64,000 nt of DNA from assembly GCA_022457065.1 (NCBI GenBank), contig JAJGBQ010000001.1:930001-994000 (forward strand). Direction: 5' to 3'. The notes beneath the pieces were generated by a model. The model was not told the origin of the DNA. It was given only the letters and a program-made list of their open reading frames with translations, and made no database searches. Made by a program: the position numbers and the translations under genes. The stretch is from Curvularia sp. ZM96 (taxonomy: Eukaryota > Ascomycota > Dothideomycetes > Pleosporales > Pleosporaceae). Below are positions 1-11,152 of the stretch, piece by piece. Position 1 is the stretch's first letter. Each line of letters starts with the position of its first letter.

Positions 1-1325
1 CCGGTGCTATGATTGCGCATAACCTTCTTCAAATGCAGCCAAATGCGCGTGTCGTAATGGTTGAAGCACGGGAGATCTGTTCTGGTGCCACAGGTCGCAA
101 CGGTGGACATACGAAAGCTGCAAGTTACCGGACTTACATTCAAAATGCGCAAGAGTTCGGCAAGCAAGAGGCGCTTAAGATTGCAAGGCTGGAGTACGCC
201 AACATAATTGAGACGCATCGAATGGCTAAGGCAATGGGTATTGATTGTGAAAGTAAATTGTGTAACACTGTCGACCTCATCTACGACAAGTCTGCTTTTG
301 AGCTGGGCAAAACAGCAATCCAGGCACTACGTGCTGATGCTGAGGATCATGAGAAAGAAGTCGGTAAAGCTGCATGGTATGAAATCCATGAAGACCTGGC
401 AGATGTCCGAAAGAGGTTTTTCGCCGCTGCAGAGAATTCCAATCCCACGATTGAAGGAGAAGAAAAGCTTCACGGAGCTTTTGAGTATGTAGCCGGGCGT
501 GTGCACGCGTACCGCTTCGTTACTGGCATCTTATCAGAATGCGTCAAGAAAGGACTCCAGCTGTGCACCAACACAACAGTCGATAGCATACATCCCTCTA
601 CGAAAGATAACAAAGAGAGCATTGGAAGATGGGATGTCATCACAAAACACAACACTATTACTGCAGAACACGTCATTGTCGTGACGAACGGGTATACACC
701 TTATATCCTCAAAGCACTCCAAGGCGCGATAGTACCGATGCGCGGCCAAATTACTGCACAGCGGCCAGGAAGCGCCACCAAGTTACCCACCCCACTGGCG
801 ACAACCTATTCATTCATTTATCGCAACGGTTACGAGTACATGATTCCACGGCCACTTTCCGATGGCGGCCAGCACATCGTGATTGGCGGTGGCCTAGCTC
901 GTCTTCCGAACGGCGGCGCGAACGAGTTCGGAATCGTAGACGACGGCTCATTGAACCCTACTATTTCAAAGTACCTTCGTGAAACCTTGAAGGCGTACCA
1001 TGGCGCGGAGAACTGGGGCGAGACCTCTGATGCTGAGGCTTCCAACCGCGTCGTGCAAGAGTGGACGGGGATCATGGGCGCCACGGCTGATGGACAACCC
1101 CTTGTAGGTGAGGTCCCTGGAGAAAAGGGCTTGTGGGTATCGGCGGGCTTTAATGGGCATGGCATGGTACTTTGTTTGAAATCAGCTGAGGCTTTGGTCA
1201 AGATGATCGAGGCAGGTGGTATACATGGGAAACCAGAGTGGTTTCCGGATAGTTTTTTGATCACGAAAGAGCGATTGGAAAAGTGCCACTTCAGAGGTAG
1301 GACAGATATCATGATTGATAGGTAG
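1..1325 (+). CDS. FAD-dependent oxidoreductase, DAO family (5' partial)
   Basis: The open frame runs in from the left edge: the codons before the first ATG (position 9) read Gly-Ala. They fit the end of the Rossmann GxGxxG loop, so about 30-40 N-terminal residues lie outside the window. What remains (about 440 residues) is the DAO fold of glycine/D-amino-acid oxidase-like enzymes. SGATGRNGGH near the N-terminus is the conserved FAD-binding stretch after the first beta-alpha-beta. The C-terminal part (TGIMGATADGQPLVGEV, then a GLWVSAGFNGHGM segment) is the usual second FAD contact. Such enzymes oxidise amines or amino acids with FAD, but the substrate cannot be read from the sequence. No intron is visible in this part. 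It converges on the MFS transporter gene, with about 540 bp between the stops. Family is secure, substrate unknown. Confidence 0.88.
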   Translation, partial: GAMIAHNLLQMQPNARVVMVEAREICSGATGRNGGHTKAASYRTYIQNAQEFGKQEALKIARLEYANIIETHRMAKAMGIDCESKLCNTVDLIYDKSAFELGKTAIQALRADAEDHEKEVGKAAWYEIHEDLADVRKRFFAAAENSNPTIEGEEKLHGAFEYVAGRVHAYRFVTGILSECVKKGLQLCTNTTVDSIHPSTKDNKESIGRWDVITKHNTITAEHVIVVTNGYTPYILKALQGAIVPMRGQITAQRPGSATKLPTPLATTYSFIYRNGYEYMIPRPLSDGGQHIVIGGGLARLPNGGANEFGIVDDGSLNPTISKYLRETLKAYHGAENWGETSDAEASNRVVQEWTGIMGATADGQPLVGEVPGEKGLWVSAGFNGHGMVLCLKSAEALVKMIEAGGIHGKPEWFPDSFLITKERLEKCHFRGRTDIMIDR

Positions 1326-1868
1326 TTTGGGTATATATAGTTGTGATTCTGTATAGTGCGAAATCCTGTTTTTTTGGGCCAAGTACGCCTACGCGGCTTT
1401 CCGGCTATCCAGTCCCTTCTTCACTGTGCTCTTGCATACAATTACGCGACCGCATCACGCGACTTGCTACTCAGACACTCTGACAGTGAGATGCAGTGAC
1501 TTGAGTATAAAATTCATGACACGGCTCTAAGGTATCAGCTCCTTTGACCTCGTCGCTGTATCGTGACGTAAGAGGCTTTGTGCGCATAGATGATGAGCGT
1601 AACGTGCGGTAGCGGTGAGCTAGTGTAAAGCATTATTCACCGGGTCGTGGTGTCGCCTATCTCCAGGGTTTTTGCGTGCCAGAAAGGCTGTAGCAGGCGC
1701 CTGGAAGAATCATTTCGTTAGAAGCATCCTGGTGTGTGGTGAACATCGCGTAGGATTACTCCGCAGAGATCTGCTCCAGCACGATGCTTATACTACATCC
1801 TTCGAGGCCCAGGGGATTAAGAAAGCTCCTTTCATAGAAACATGATGGTGTAGATGATGTCCTTCCGC
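1326..1868. other. Intergenic, convergent 3' flanks
   Basis: About 540 bp lie between the stop of the FAD oxidoreductase and the stop of the MFS transporter gene. It should hold both 3' UTRs. I see no ORF with family character, RNA gene or repeat. Confidence 0.6.
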
Positions 1869-3831
1869 TTAGAACATCTGTCGGTTCCTCATTTCTACCG
1901 GCAAGAAGCACATCAGCAGCGCGGAAAGCCAAATGCCACCAGCTCCTAGCCACAGGATACCAGCACTTTTCTCCGCAAGGAACTGGGCACCAGCATATGG
2001 CGCCACAATGCCAGCTATGCGGCCCAGGCACGACAATATGCCGCTAACACTTCCTCGATAGACGGTATCGAAGAGTTCCGGAGCGGATGCATACAGTACT
2101 GCGTTGAAATACTAGGAATCGTCAATATTTGGACAGTTATATACCATTTTAATGTTGCTTACCGTTTGCATGATGTACTCGAGCGCATTCAAACCAACGT
2201 AGGCTGCGGTAGAAGACACCTGGGTATACATAGCCATGGAAATGCCCTGGCAGAGAGCAGAAAAGACGAGCGACCATTTTCTACCTAGCAACGGCATCTG
2301 GACTGACAAAAGCGCGAGCATGGCGCCGATAATTCCAGGGAAATAGATGATCATATACTGTTGGTAAGTGTCGCTGACGCTTGATCTGCCATCCGAAACG
2401 TTGTTGTTATAGAGGATGATGGGGAGGAAAGCTCCTGCCAGATTAAATGACCAGTAGTCTCCCTTGAATATCATGAGCATATAGTATAGAGGAAGAAAAT
2501 TTTCTTCTTACCATGTAAGTGAGGGCCAGCAAAACAAAGATATAGGCTGATAGCTTATTGTCGAAAATGCCCTTGAGACGAGTCAACTCCTTGCCGAAAC
2601 CTTTAATGACCTTTTTCGTTGTTGCTGTAGTGCCTGCAGGGGTCTCTTCTCTGACATGTGCACCAGAGGTTGCACTACTAGCTGCTTCATCAATAGCGGC
2701 AAACATGTCCACTGTCAGCGTGGGAGGTGGCTGCTTATTAAATTTTGCGATTTTGTGTAGAACCTCAATGGCCTCAGCCTCCTTGCCTCTCGCGAGCAGG
2801 AATTTGGGCGATTCATGGAATCGGAAGACAACGAAACGAAGGAAGAATACCGCCAGTGTCATACAGCCGAGAACAATGACGTTGTAACGCCAGCCCATGT
2901 TGCTGTCGACTGTGCAACAAGCTTCACCGTCACCAACGGCCGCACAGGAGGGCAAGTTGGGGTCGCAGCGCCATTTTGCGGTCGTACCATAGGCGATGAC
3001 AGATGCAAGAGCGACTCCTATGGGCTGCCACATTGAAAGAAGTGCTACGAGGAAGCGGCGGTTATGCGGCAGAAATTCAAGGGCAATAGTTGCGTCAATG
3101 GGAATATTGCCTCCCAGACCGAGAGAGGCGAGGAAGTAAATCGCACATATCGCGCTGTAGTTGAACTTAGGTGCAGCCTTGGTGGTTTTTAGCAAACGAT
3201 CGTCTCTTTCAAATCTGAGAAGCATACCAGCAAGAGTCCAAAGATCGAAGTAATCAAGCAAGTCAGATTGAATGCCCATTTACGGCCAATGACATCCACT
3301 GCGAGGCCGAATCCAAGTGCACCAACAGCCAGACCTGCGTTTGCAATAGAAAATATGTTTCCTTGCTGAGCAGGGGGAACATCCATCTGCGTTCTTTGTC
3401 AGTTCTGTCTCACCAAACTGGTTTGAGGTCCTCACTTCTTGGTAAACCGAAGTGACGATTAAACCCACACCCTGTGCCCATGCAAGATCAAGGAAGTAGC
3501 CGAAACCGCACAGAAACCAGATGCATATCTGATACCTGCCCATGCCAAATTTGTCGATTTCAACATTGATGAGCGCGGCCTTCTTTTCGAATACGTTGAG
3601 CGGGTTTGCCGCAGTGCCTTTCAGGATCGCAGCGAATGAGAGATCGGTTTGGTCGACGCGCTCGACATCGTTGTAAATGGGGATTTCGACTTTGGGATGA
3701 GTCTCAGTATCGACAATCTTCCCACTGTCGCTGGAAGTCCGACTCCTGCGCTCGGGAGTAGAGATGTCGACCGGAACCTTGTCGCCACCGTCACTGTACT
3801 TTTGTTTATCCTCAGAAGGCTTGATATCCAT
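1869..3831 (-). CDS. MFS transporter (sugar/SV2-like major facilitator)
   Basis: Five exons can be joined in frame: 3831-3436, 3386-3228, 3177-2512, 2462-2163 and 2111-1869, giving 587 residues. All four introns are 49-51 bp with GT..AG ends. The N-terminal ~100 residues are polar and cytoplasmic. Membrane spans follow, with the MFS signature after span 2 (GLAVDVIGRKWAF, the D-x-x-G-R-[KR] loop) and GLGGNIPIDATIALEFLP in spans 4-5. That motif marks the group of fungal MFS proteins near SV2 and organic cation/metabolite symporters. A long central loop carries a Cys-rich patch (about 12 residues with four Cys). The protein ends in an EMRNRQMF tail. An ATG 8 codons upstream (3855) is also possible; 3831 is chosen because MDIKPSEDK begins the conserved-looking part. 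It is a plasma-membrane proton-coupled importer by family; the substrate is not identifiable. Confidence 0.87.
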
Positions 3832-4839
3832 TTCGGCGATGATTGTTAGTACCAAGTCTCAAAGACTGGCACTCAAGGGACTGCACGTGGAATGAGCGAA
3901 ACGGAGTCGCCTCGCGGATCTTACAAGTTACAAGCCAGTACCGTGGGACAGTGTATTATATGGGCGGGGAACCCATCCGCGCCACGCTGGAGCTACTGGT
4001 GAAAGCGGATCTAAGCGGCGGATACTAGGATCTCACAAACGTCGTCCATCCAACAGCATCAAGCCACAAGAGGGCAAACATTTAGCGACGCAGAGCCCAT
4101 TGGTTGCAACCTTATCACCCCGGCATACGGTATGACATCTTCGAGCAGCAACACTAGGCCGCGTCTGTACGTTGGAGCTTCACCCTCGGTGTGCCCGTGT
4201 CGCAGAAATCTCTGCCGTGGCTAAGAAGATGCCCTAGCAGTTAAACATAACAGATCCTTGACTAGTCGTGTGATTTCTTCGTAGCGTAAGGGTGGGACGG
4301 GAATAGTTGAGACGCGTTTAAGCTAGCCATCTCCGCCCAAGGCTCAAGGTTACGCAGTGCGTGCAGCAAACCCGTCATTTCAGGGCACGCTTCTGGCCGC
4401 CTCTTGCTCCACTGCGAATCATTGGCATGGGGTATATTGGCATCTGATTCCACAATTGCCATGCCAATACCAAGATCTCGTCCGTGCCATCCCCAGCCTC
4501 TCCAGTTAATTGAGATTCGCCGTTCACGATGAGGCGATGAGCCATGCCGTTTTGGGAATAGCAACAAGTCATGCACGTCATCCTAAATTCCTTGATTCCG
4601 CCTCGGTTGCGTTGCACTGGCATCATGATGGACAATTCTTTCACGCTTGTTGGAGCTCGTGTACAAGTTGTAGAGCCTCAACCTTTACTTGGCGGAAACG
4701 GCGCAGTCAGCCTGTATCACTCAACTGAATATACGCTCTTCCAAAAGACATCTTGACACGCGCTCCTGCACAATGTATAGTCGAGGAACCAGCAAGTTTC
4801 ACTACCGGATATAAACTACCTCGTATTCCGCATCACTTT
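3832..4839. other. Intergenic
   Basis: About 1 kb between the transporter start and the GMC oxidoreductase stop. Small overlapping ORFs on both strands lack family features or splice logic. A TATAAT-like stretch near 3955-3960 (read on the minus strand) may serve the transporter. Confidence 0.5.
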
Positions 4840-6732
4840 CTAAGCTCCTTTGTTCAGTCCGTACTCCTTGATCAACCTTTCGCTCGCAACCTGTCCAATC
4901 AGATAGGCAGTAGCCTGCGTATGGTTGTTCGTGGTGACCGGTGCAACACTCATGTCCACCACCCTCAGCCCTTCCACACCCCTCACTCTGAACGTCTTAT
5001 CCACCACAGCCTCCTTATCGTCATCCCTTCCCATCTTGCACGTACCAGCAGCGTGCCACACCGTATCCGCATTGTCCTTCGAAAAAGCATCTATAGCTTC
5101 ATCTGACATTGATTTTGGCGCATGGATTGGGCGTACAATGTACGGTGCGAGAGCAGACGAAGTGCTAAGTTTGGTCCATGTATTTCGAACACTCTCACGG
5201 AAAACGCGAACATCGTATGGGTGTGTAAGGTAGTTGAGCTTGATAGCAGGCTTGTCGGCGGGATCCTTGGACCGCAACGTCACGCTGCCTCTTGACTGTG
5301 GATTCATCAAAAATGCAATGAAACTCATATATGTGTTTCCTTTTGTGAGTTGGGTTCCTGGAGGCCAGAGGGCCGAGTTTGCGATCATCTCGTAAGTCGG
5401 CACTTCGTCCTTGGAAAGATATTCTTGAAGATCCTTGGGCAGAGCTTTGTACTCTTCGAATGACTCCAATCCTGGTAGTTTTAGGAAGCCGCCCCACAGA
5501 GCAGAGTTATGGAGCGTCAAGGCGCCGGATTGGTCTTTTTCCCATGCCTTTTCCGCTTCCGCAACAATTGCCGGGTCGCTCTCAAAGGCATATTTGTCGT
5601 TTACCGACCCTTCTACTTCGACACTCAAGAAGGCTAGGACATGGTCGTGCAGATTCTTGCCCACGCCGGGTAAATCGACCTTTACGTCGATGCCGAGGGG
5701 CTCAAGTTCGGACTTGGGTCCGATACCATTTAGAAGCAGAAGTCTTGGTGAGTCGAATGTGCCAGCGCAAACAATGACTTCGTTTTTGGCCGTTGCTGCT
5801 ATATGTTAGTATTGTCCAATTCCATCTCCAGCGCAGCTTCGAAAAAAAAGCAAACAAACGTACCTTCTCGCCCATTCTCAGTCACAATCCCAACAGCTTT
5901 TTTGCCTTCCCACACCAGTTTCGTCACCTTCGCATCCGTCCAAATCTCGAGATTCTTGGGCGGATTAGTCAAGTGTGCCATCGCACTCGTGCACCTTCCT
6001 TGCTTGCTGTACGTAGCCGGGAAAATACTAATACCCACTGGGTCGCCAGAATTCGGGTCGAGATTCAGTTTCTCGCCAGCTTTTTCGAGCGCCTCCATCT
6101 GCGGCTGAACAGCCATCTCCAAAACGGGTGGCAGCCAAACGTGCAACTTGCCGTTGGTACCGTGCTCGCCCGTCGACGGATCAGCAAGATGGCGATATGT
6201 TTCAGAAGCTGAAAAGTTGTAGTTCTCAATCTTTTGGAAGCTCTTCTTTACGTTCTCCCATTTGAATGTACCTTCGCCATCTTCTTCTCCACCACCAACG
6301 AGCTCATCCCACCGCTCATAATCTCGCTTGCTGCCCCATAGGTACACACCGAAGTTTAGAATACTGCATCCTCCCAGTCCTTTTCCGCGCGTATACGGAA
6401 TCTTTCTTCCACCTAGCGTTTCCTCGGGCTCACAAACATAGCCGTGGTCTAGATCCGGGCGCAGCGCTCCTGCATGGTAGCGGTGATATGGAGCAGTCAA
6501 GTAAGGGCCAGCAGGTGCGGTGCCTGTTTCGAGAAGAAGAACACGAGGTGCAGCGTGAGTGTGAGCAAGGCGCTCGGCGAGAAGAGAGCCCGAGGTTCCG
6601 GCTTTTACAGAAGTTAATGCCTGTCAAGAGAAGACCAGAAAGAATCGAAAGAATAGCAGGCATTACAAAATGGAAACATGCAGGGAGGAAATACGTACCA
6701 CCAACAATAATAAAATCGTATGTCGAGGTCAT
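4840..6732 (-). CDS. GMC (glucose-methanol-choline) oxidoreductase
   Basis: Three exons: 6732-6699, 6601-5864 and 5798 (or 5795)-4840, about 576 residues. The first exon is only 34 nt and splits the FAD loop. After splicing it reads IIVGAGTSGSLLAERL, a perfect GxGxxG, which proves the short exon. GKGLGGCSILNFGVYLWG is the GMC signature 1 region. The C-terminal active-site block is present: HAAGTCKMG gives the catalytic His, and VAPVTTNNHTQATAYLIG the second His/Asn with FAD contacts. There is no signal peptide, so it is probably intracellular. It belongs to the fungal alcohol/choline dehydrogenase-like GMC enzymes; substrate unknown. The last intron ends in tandem acceptors (tagcag), so two isoforms differing by one residue are possible. 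A TATA box lies about 95 bp upstream. Confidence 0.9.
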
Positions 6733-6825
6733 TGCAACTAGCAATCAGTAAATTTGGCCTTGCTTGGAATTCGATGGTACAGTGTAATCTAAACCCAGCA
6801 ATCTAGATTAGCTGCGCACCCAAGG

Positions 6826-6831
6826 TTTATA
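6826..6831 (-). promoter_or_regulatory. TATA box for the GMC oxidoreductase
   Basis: On the minus strand the sequence reads TATAAA about 95 bp before the ATG at 6732, a normal distance for a fungal TATA box. The call rests on motif and position only. Confidence 0.45.
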
Positions 6832-7403
6832 TCTATCTTTCTCCCTCCCCCCCACCCAGCGCCTCACATGGTTTTTTCCCCATCTTTTTCCCCCTTGTCC
6901 CCCCAAGAATTACTAACCCTCATTACCCCAACTACTCTCACATCATCTCTCTGAGCCAAGTCCTTAGCAAGTGAGACGAAATAGTCCCCTCCCTATCTCC
7001 TACATTTTCACACACCACCAAAAGCCACTCGTTCAGCCCTCCTACCCTCCTCATCCCCCAAGCTCTTCTCTCAATCCCCACAAATAAACCTATCCCTACA
7101 TTAGCGCGGGCCCCTAGCCCCATTTTCACCTGCAGCAACACCCAACTAGTACTCCGTCGGATACTGTAATCAATTTCCCTCTGCGCATTAGCCTCTCCCC
7201 TACCTAAGTGGGCCGGCCCTAGCAGGCTGATGATTGCTTCAGTAAGCAACAAACGCGTATGTGGCCGCATACTAGGCAATCGCATTCTTGCGCAGCCAAT
7301 TGGCTAGGGAAAGGACGAAACTAGTTGTAGGGTGTTGAAATAGATTGCGTGCTACCTACCTTATTTTTTTGTTTCTGATGGGCTGCGCTGATGATGATGC
7401 AAG

Positions 7404-7444
7404 GTGAGCCTGTGTGAGCCCCCCAGAGTGAGCCCAAGTGAGCC
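7404..7444 (+). repeat. Four spaced copies of GTGAGCC
   Basis: GTGAGCC occurs at 7404, 7414, 7428 and 7438, all in the same direction, with spacings of 10, 14 and 10 bp. The near one-helical-turn spacing suggests a cluster of protein-binding sites rather than a simple satellite. It lies about 670 bp upstream of the GMC oxidoreductase start. Confidence 0.55.
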
Positions 7445-7930
7445 TTTCCCGACGGAGAATTAGATAACGGTCTCGAATGTGGGGAGTTTTTCAGGGAACA
7501 AGGGAGGGAGGAGGGGGAAGGGAAAGGTGTGGTTGGGTTAGAAGGCCGTGAAGGTGCCCGTGCGGATGATTTTCGCGGCTGAGTTGCACGGTAGTGAGTG
7601 GGGTCATGGGGCGGGAGGGGCAGGGTAGTATTTCAAATGGTCTGGTTAATGCAAGACGAGAGGACATTGTTGGAAGGTTTCTTCATTTGCATTTAGCAGT
7701 CGTTACATCATGGCTCATTACTATATACATGAATATGTGAAGCCCTTTTACAGCGTCTGTCTATTCCTCTTTCCTCTAGTTCAGTTCCCGTGTTGTGCGC
7801 TAGGTATGAGAAACGCAAGCGTCTCGCGAGACAAAACCTCGATTCCGCGGGGTACTTGTACTACTAATCAACGCTACTCAGCAACATCCCAATCGTTCCT
7901 GGGTCAGCAAGGCTTTGTTTTCGCCTGCAT

Positions 7931-7961
7931 GCCGTGATGCCGTGATGCCGTGATGCCGTGA
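7931..7961 (+). repeat. 8-bp tandem repeat (gccgtgat), about four copies
   Basis: Three full copies of GCCGTGAT and a fourth lacking its last base stand in direct tandem. It is a short minisatellite in non-coding DNA. Confidence 0.85.
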
Positions 7962-8227
7962 ACCCTGCCGGGCTATCGGCATAGGTTCGTTCCTTTGCAG
8001 GCTTCATAAGCAATGACAAAACAGAGGACTTGTTCGCCACCTGTTTGGTATATATGCTTGTATATGACTCTTTGCTGATCGCAGCATCTGCGTCTGCCTC
8101 TCTCGATGAAAGGTAGAGACGTGCTTGGATCCGCGTCGAGAAGTGGCACCCACCGACCTCGGCCCGACGTCTGCAGTCGTCTTTACACGATTCGCTAGCC
8201 ACGTGCACGTAGTCTATTGGCGCGCTT

Positions 8228-9575
8228 TCAACGGGCTGCTTTCTCTGGTATTTGGGGTGGACGCGAAATATCTTCGTTTGAAAGCCGTGTGATTTCGTTC
8301 TGTGTAATGACTGTTGACATTAGACTTGCAGGTATGCTGTTCCTCATCCAGTCTGGTCTTCTTAACACCTTCTTCCCCTCAGGCGATGCACGATGGTTTT
8401 CCAACCCCTCTTGACCGCATGGACCTTGCTCCGCATCCCAGACTCCAACCCTGCCTTGCTCGCAACTACCGCTGGGCTTGTGTCCGTTTGTAACCAGACT
8501 CCGATGATGGAGCGGAGAAAAATGGAAAAACTTCCGCGCTACCAGTGCACGCAGGTCCGGAAGCGATGCCGCGATGATTGCAAAAGATATCTGGATGGAG
8601 ATGAGGATGTTGACGGCGGAGCCGAAGTACTGCATATTGCTCTCCCGCCGCTTGATGAAGGGAATCTGGATGAGTGCGACTACACATACAATGAAACCTA
8701 GGCCAAAGATGAAGACAAGACCGAGACGCTGGCGAAGGCTCAACTTGGACAGTTGCCATACGTAAAAGATGGGAAGTGCGAAGATCATGCTATCCATGAC
8801 GCTGTCGCCGATGGCTGCCGAATAGCTATACACGACGGAGCTGAAGCATTGTGATCCAGTGAAATCGAGCCAGTCCTTGGTCCAGAGCTTGCCGATGTTT
8901 TCGCAGTAGACGATGAGGACGGTCAGGACCTCAACGAAATGCACAAAAGTCAGTGCGAGGAGAACATAACAACACCTCCGTAACGATAGCATCCCATGCG
9001 GAAAGATGCGCAGGTAGTATGCGAGGATCGAAAAGCGTGTAAAAGTAACCGCGAAGAGGTAGGCGATACGCCGTTCGAAAATATGCTATTGGGTGTAAGT
9101 GGGGGTTTTCATACTTTGTGTGAGCCTTACCTGGTAGTATGGTATTTCTGATGTTCGATCCGGCCTATCGAGAAGAGTCAGCGTAACTCGTCATCTCCCT
9201 TGCTATCGTGAACAGACCCTTTCCGATCGTATCCCCAGTTGTCCTCCGCACTCATGCACGATATGATGGTGCGCGCAAAAGCGGCCCCCTGGTCTGATGT
9301 TAGCAACTGCTGCGCTCTAGAGTGATCATCTTTGTTTAGATCCGCTCTCAACGTACCGTGCCTAGTAATATTAAGATATCATCGGGAGCTAGTTTTCTCT
9401 TGATGGCTAATCGCGAATAGACTCTGAGTATTACAGTGGCGATTGCTAATACCATCAGCGGCACTTCGACCGCGAGAGCTGTTTTGAAGCTAGTTGTTGC
9501 ATCTTCAGGGTCCACGTGAGCCATTGGCTGTGCGATATTTTGGTAGGACGTCGCATTCTCTAGTGTAAATGACAT
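8228..9575 (-). CDS. Pth11-like / rhodopsin-domain integral membrane protein
   Basis: Four exons can be joined in frame: 9575-9357, 9288-9218, 9164-9131 and 9085-8228 (393 residues). Intron 2 has a GCTGAC branch site shortly before its acceptor. The product starts with a short glycosylatable outer segment (ENATSYQN). It then has a first span followed by KRKLAPDDILILLG, the K-x-x-x-D-D motif usual after span 1 in fungal rhodopsin-domain proteins. FERRIAYLFAVTFTRFSILAYYLRIFP and several more spans follow, then a charged cytoplasmic tail of about 90 residues. This matches the large fungal family that includes Magnaporthe Pth11 relatives, thought to sense surface or chemical cues. No CFEM domain is present. 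The borders of the two tiny middle exons are the least certain part. Confidence 0.8.
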
Positions 9576-10101
9576 GCTGCAAACGAGTGGGTTTCAAAGT
9601 AGTAAAACAAGTAGCGGATTAGTTGACGCAGCCTAGCACTAGGTGCACAGAAGACTGATACCGCATCAAGAGCACACGTAGCTGTGAGAGAGGAAGAGAA
9701 CCCTCGACCGGTGGTGCTGATGCTGATGTGGATTATGACTACACTTCTCATCCAACACCGCCAAGGCACGGGATACCAACATCCAGTGACGGGTCTTTGG
9801 TGGCTTACTGAGCGCTGAGCACAAGGCGGTCCGCCAATAGAAATCCGGAGCCGCAACCGCGGGATTGCCAAGTCTTGGCAAAAGTGCTGACATACATGCC
9901 GGTATTGTCCTGTAAGGCGGGGGAAAGCGGAGTGATAAGAATAGTATGCAGCGACAGGGAATCCAGTTGCTCAAGCGAGAAAAGATGCTTATATTATGAA
10001 AGACAGAAAACGTCATGCGGCATGCGCGGGGCTGACATTGACTATGTGCTACATATAGCTGCAGGATCCGGACCCCAAAAGAAGCGCTGCCTTGGTTCAG
10101 C
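9576..10101. other. Intergenic (promoter of the Pth11-like gene)
   Basis: About 530 bp between two minus-strand genes. It should carry the promoter of the Pth11-like gene and the 3' UTR of the dioxygenase. No distinct motif was recognised. Confidence 0.5.
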
Positions 10102-11152
10102 CTAAAAGATTCCTTCGATTTTGTCTGATTGGTCAAAATCATAGGCATTCCCGTATGCCCTATTCAAGTAGTTCTTGAGCAATTGCTCACTGGAAATGAA
10201 CTGCGCCGCGACATCCAGACCACACTTCTCAGGCGAAAGCCGCTCAGCAAGCTCATGTGCGAATTCGACAATCATGGAGTTGCGGTACCATGGCGCGAAA
10301 TGAACTGCCAATAGTGAGATTGAGGGGATCCAAAAGGAAGTAGAAGACTTACTCATTGCGAGCATCACTCTGGGCTCGGTGGAAAGGTTGGGCTTTCCAC
10401 CATGCCAGAGTCTCAAATCGCGTATGATGATGCTGCCCTTTTTGACCACTGGTTGCGAAGGTGGTCTGATCTCCCTACGAGCATCGAGAAGGTGCTTCTT
10501 GATTCTGCCGCTTGCACGGTCACCGTGCTCGCCTTCTTGGTCGGCAATAGTGGTGTTATTATGGGTGCCGAGCCATATCTCAGTGGAGCCATTCTCAGGA
10601 GTCATGGTCACGAGAGGAACATTGACGACAAGAGCAAATGGGATGGAGGGGTGATCGAAATCTGCGTCATTGTGGATAGGTTGGGACATGGGTGGCGACG
10701 TTTCAGTAGGAGGCAGAGCTGTATTGCCAGACATGAATCGCAAAGAAGGCCTAGGTCCGAGTTTAGTTGAAGTCACTTGCGTGACGATTGGGTCTGCGAT
10801 ATGATATCAATACACCTTGATGTAGTCACATAGGCGAGCAGCAATGAGGCTTACTGATGAATATCTCGTTGCTGAACCACTCCTCTGTCATAGGAGGATC
10901 CTGTTGGATGTTTCCTTTGTTGTAGTTGAAAGGACTGTCCTTCCTAGCTTGCAAATCATATGCATCCTGGACCATTTTCTCGTTCAACCGGTCCAAGACG
11001 GCATGATTGACCATGTCCTCCAAAAGGACCAGTCCATCGCGAGCGAGGGCCCGGATAGCAATCTCAAGATTGCGTTGGCCAAGTGCACCATTCTTCAGCT
11101 CAGACGCTGATGGGACAATAGAAATGGGAGTTGAAGAAAGGGTTGAGGTCAT
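10102..11152 (-). CDS. Phytanoyl-CoA dioxygenase (PhyH) family protein
   Basis: Three exons, 11152-10855, 10793-10353 and 10304-10102, give 313 residues. Each junction is in phase (ATC-A/AC and ATG-A/TT). The iron-binding facial triad of Fe(II)/2-oxoglutarate oxygenases is visible: His and Asp in PIHNDADF in the middle exon, and the distal His in LRLWHGGKPN. The 2-oxoglutarate-binding Arg follows in TEPRVMLAM. Length (about 300) fits fungal PhyH oxygenases, which hydroxylate or desaturate small molecules and often work in secondary metabolism. The substrate is unknown and no synthase gene lies nearby. A TATATAAA element sits about 110 bp upstream. Confidence 0.88.

Larger units (their letters stand above)
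6733..8227. other. Intergenic with pyrimidine-rich and repeat stretches
   Basis: About 1.5 kb with no credible gene. The first part (6836-6930) is C/T-rich on the plus strand. Four copies of GTGAGCC occur at 7404-7444, and an 8-bp tandem repeat at 7931-7961; both are listed separately. The ORFs seen here are low in complexity and overlap on opposite strands. Confidence 0.5.

Noticed and set aside
1..11152. Biosynthetic gene cluster reading of the left block (oxidoreductases, MFS, PhyH)
   Set aside because: The tailoring-type enzymes are suggestive, but no synthase, synthetase, cyclase or cluster regulator is present in the window.
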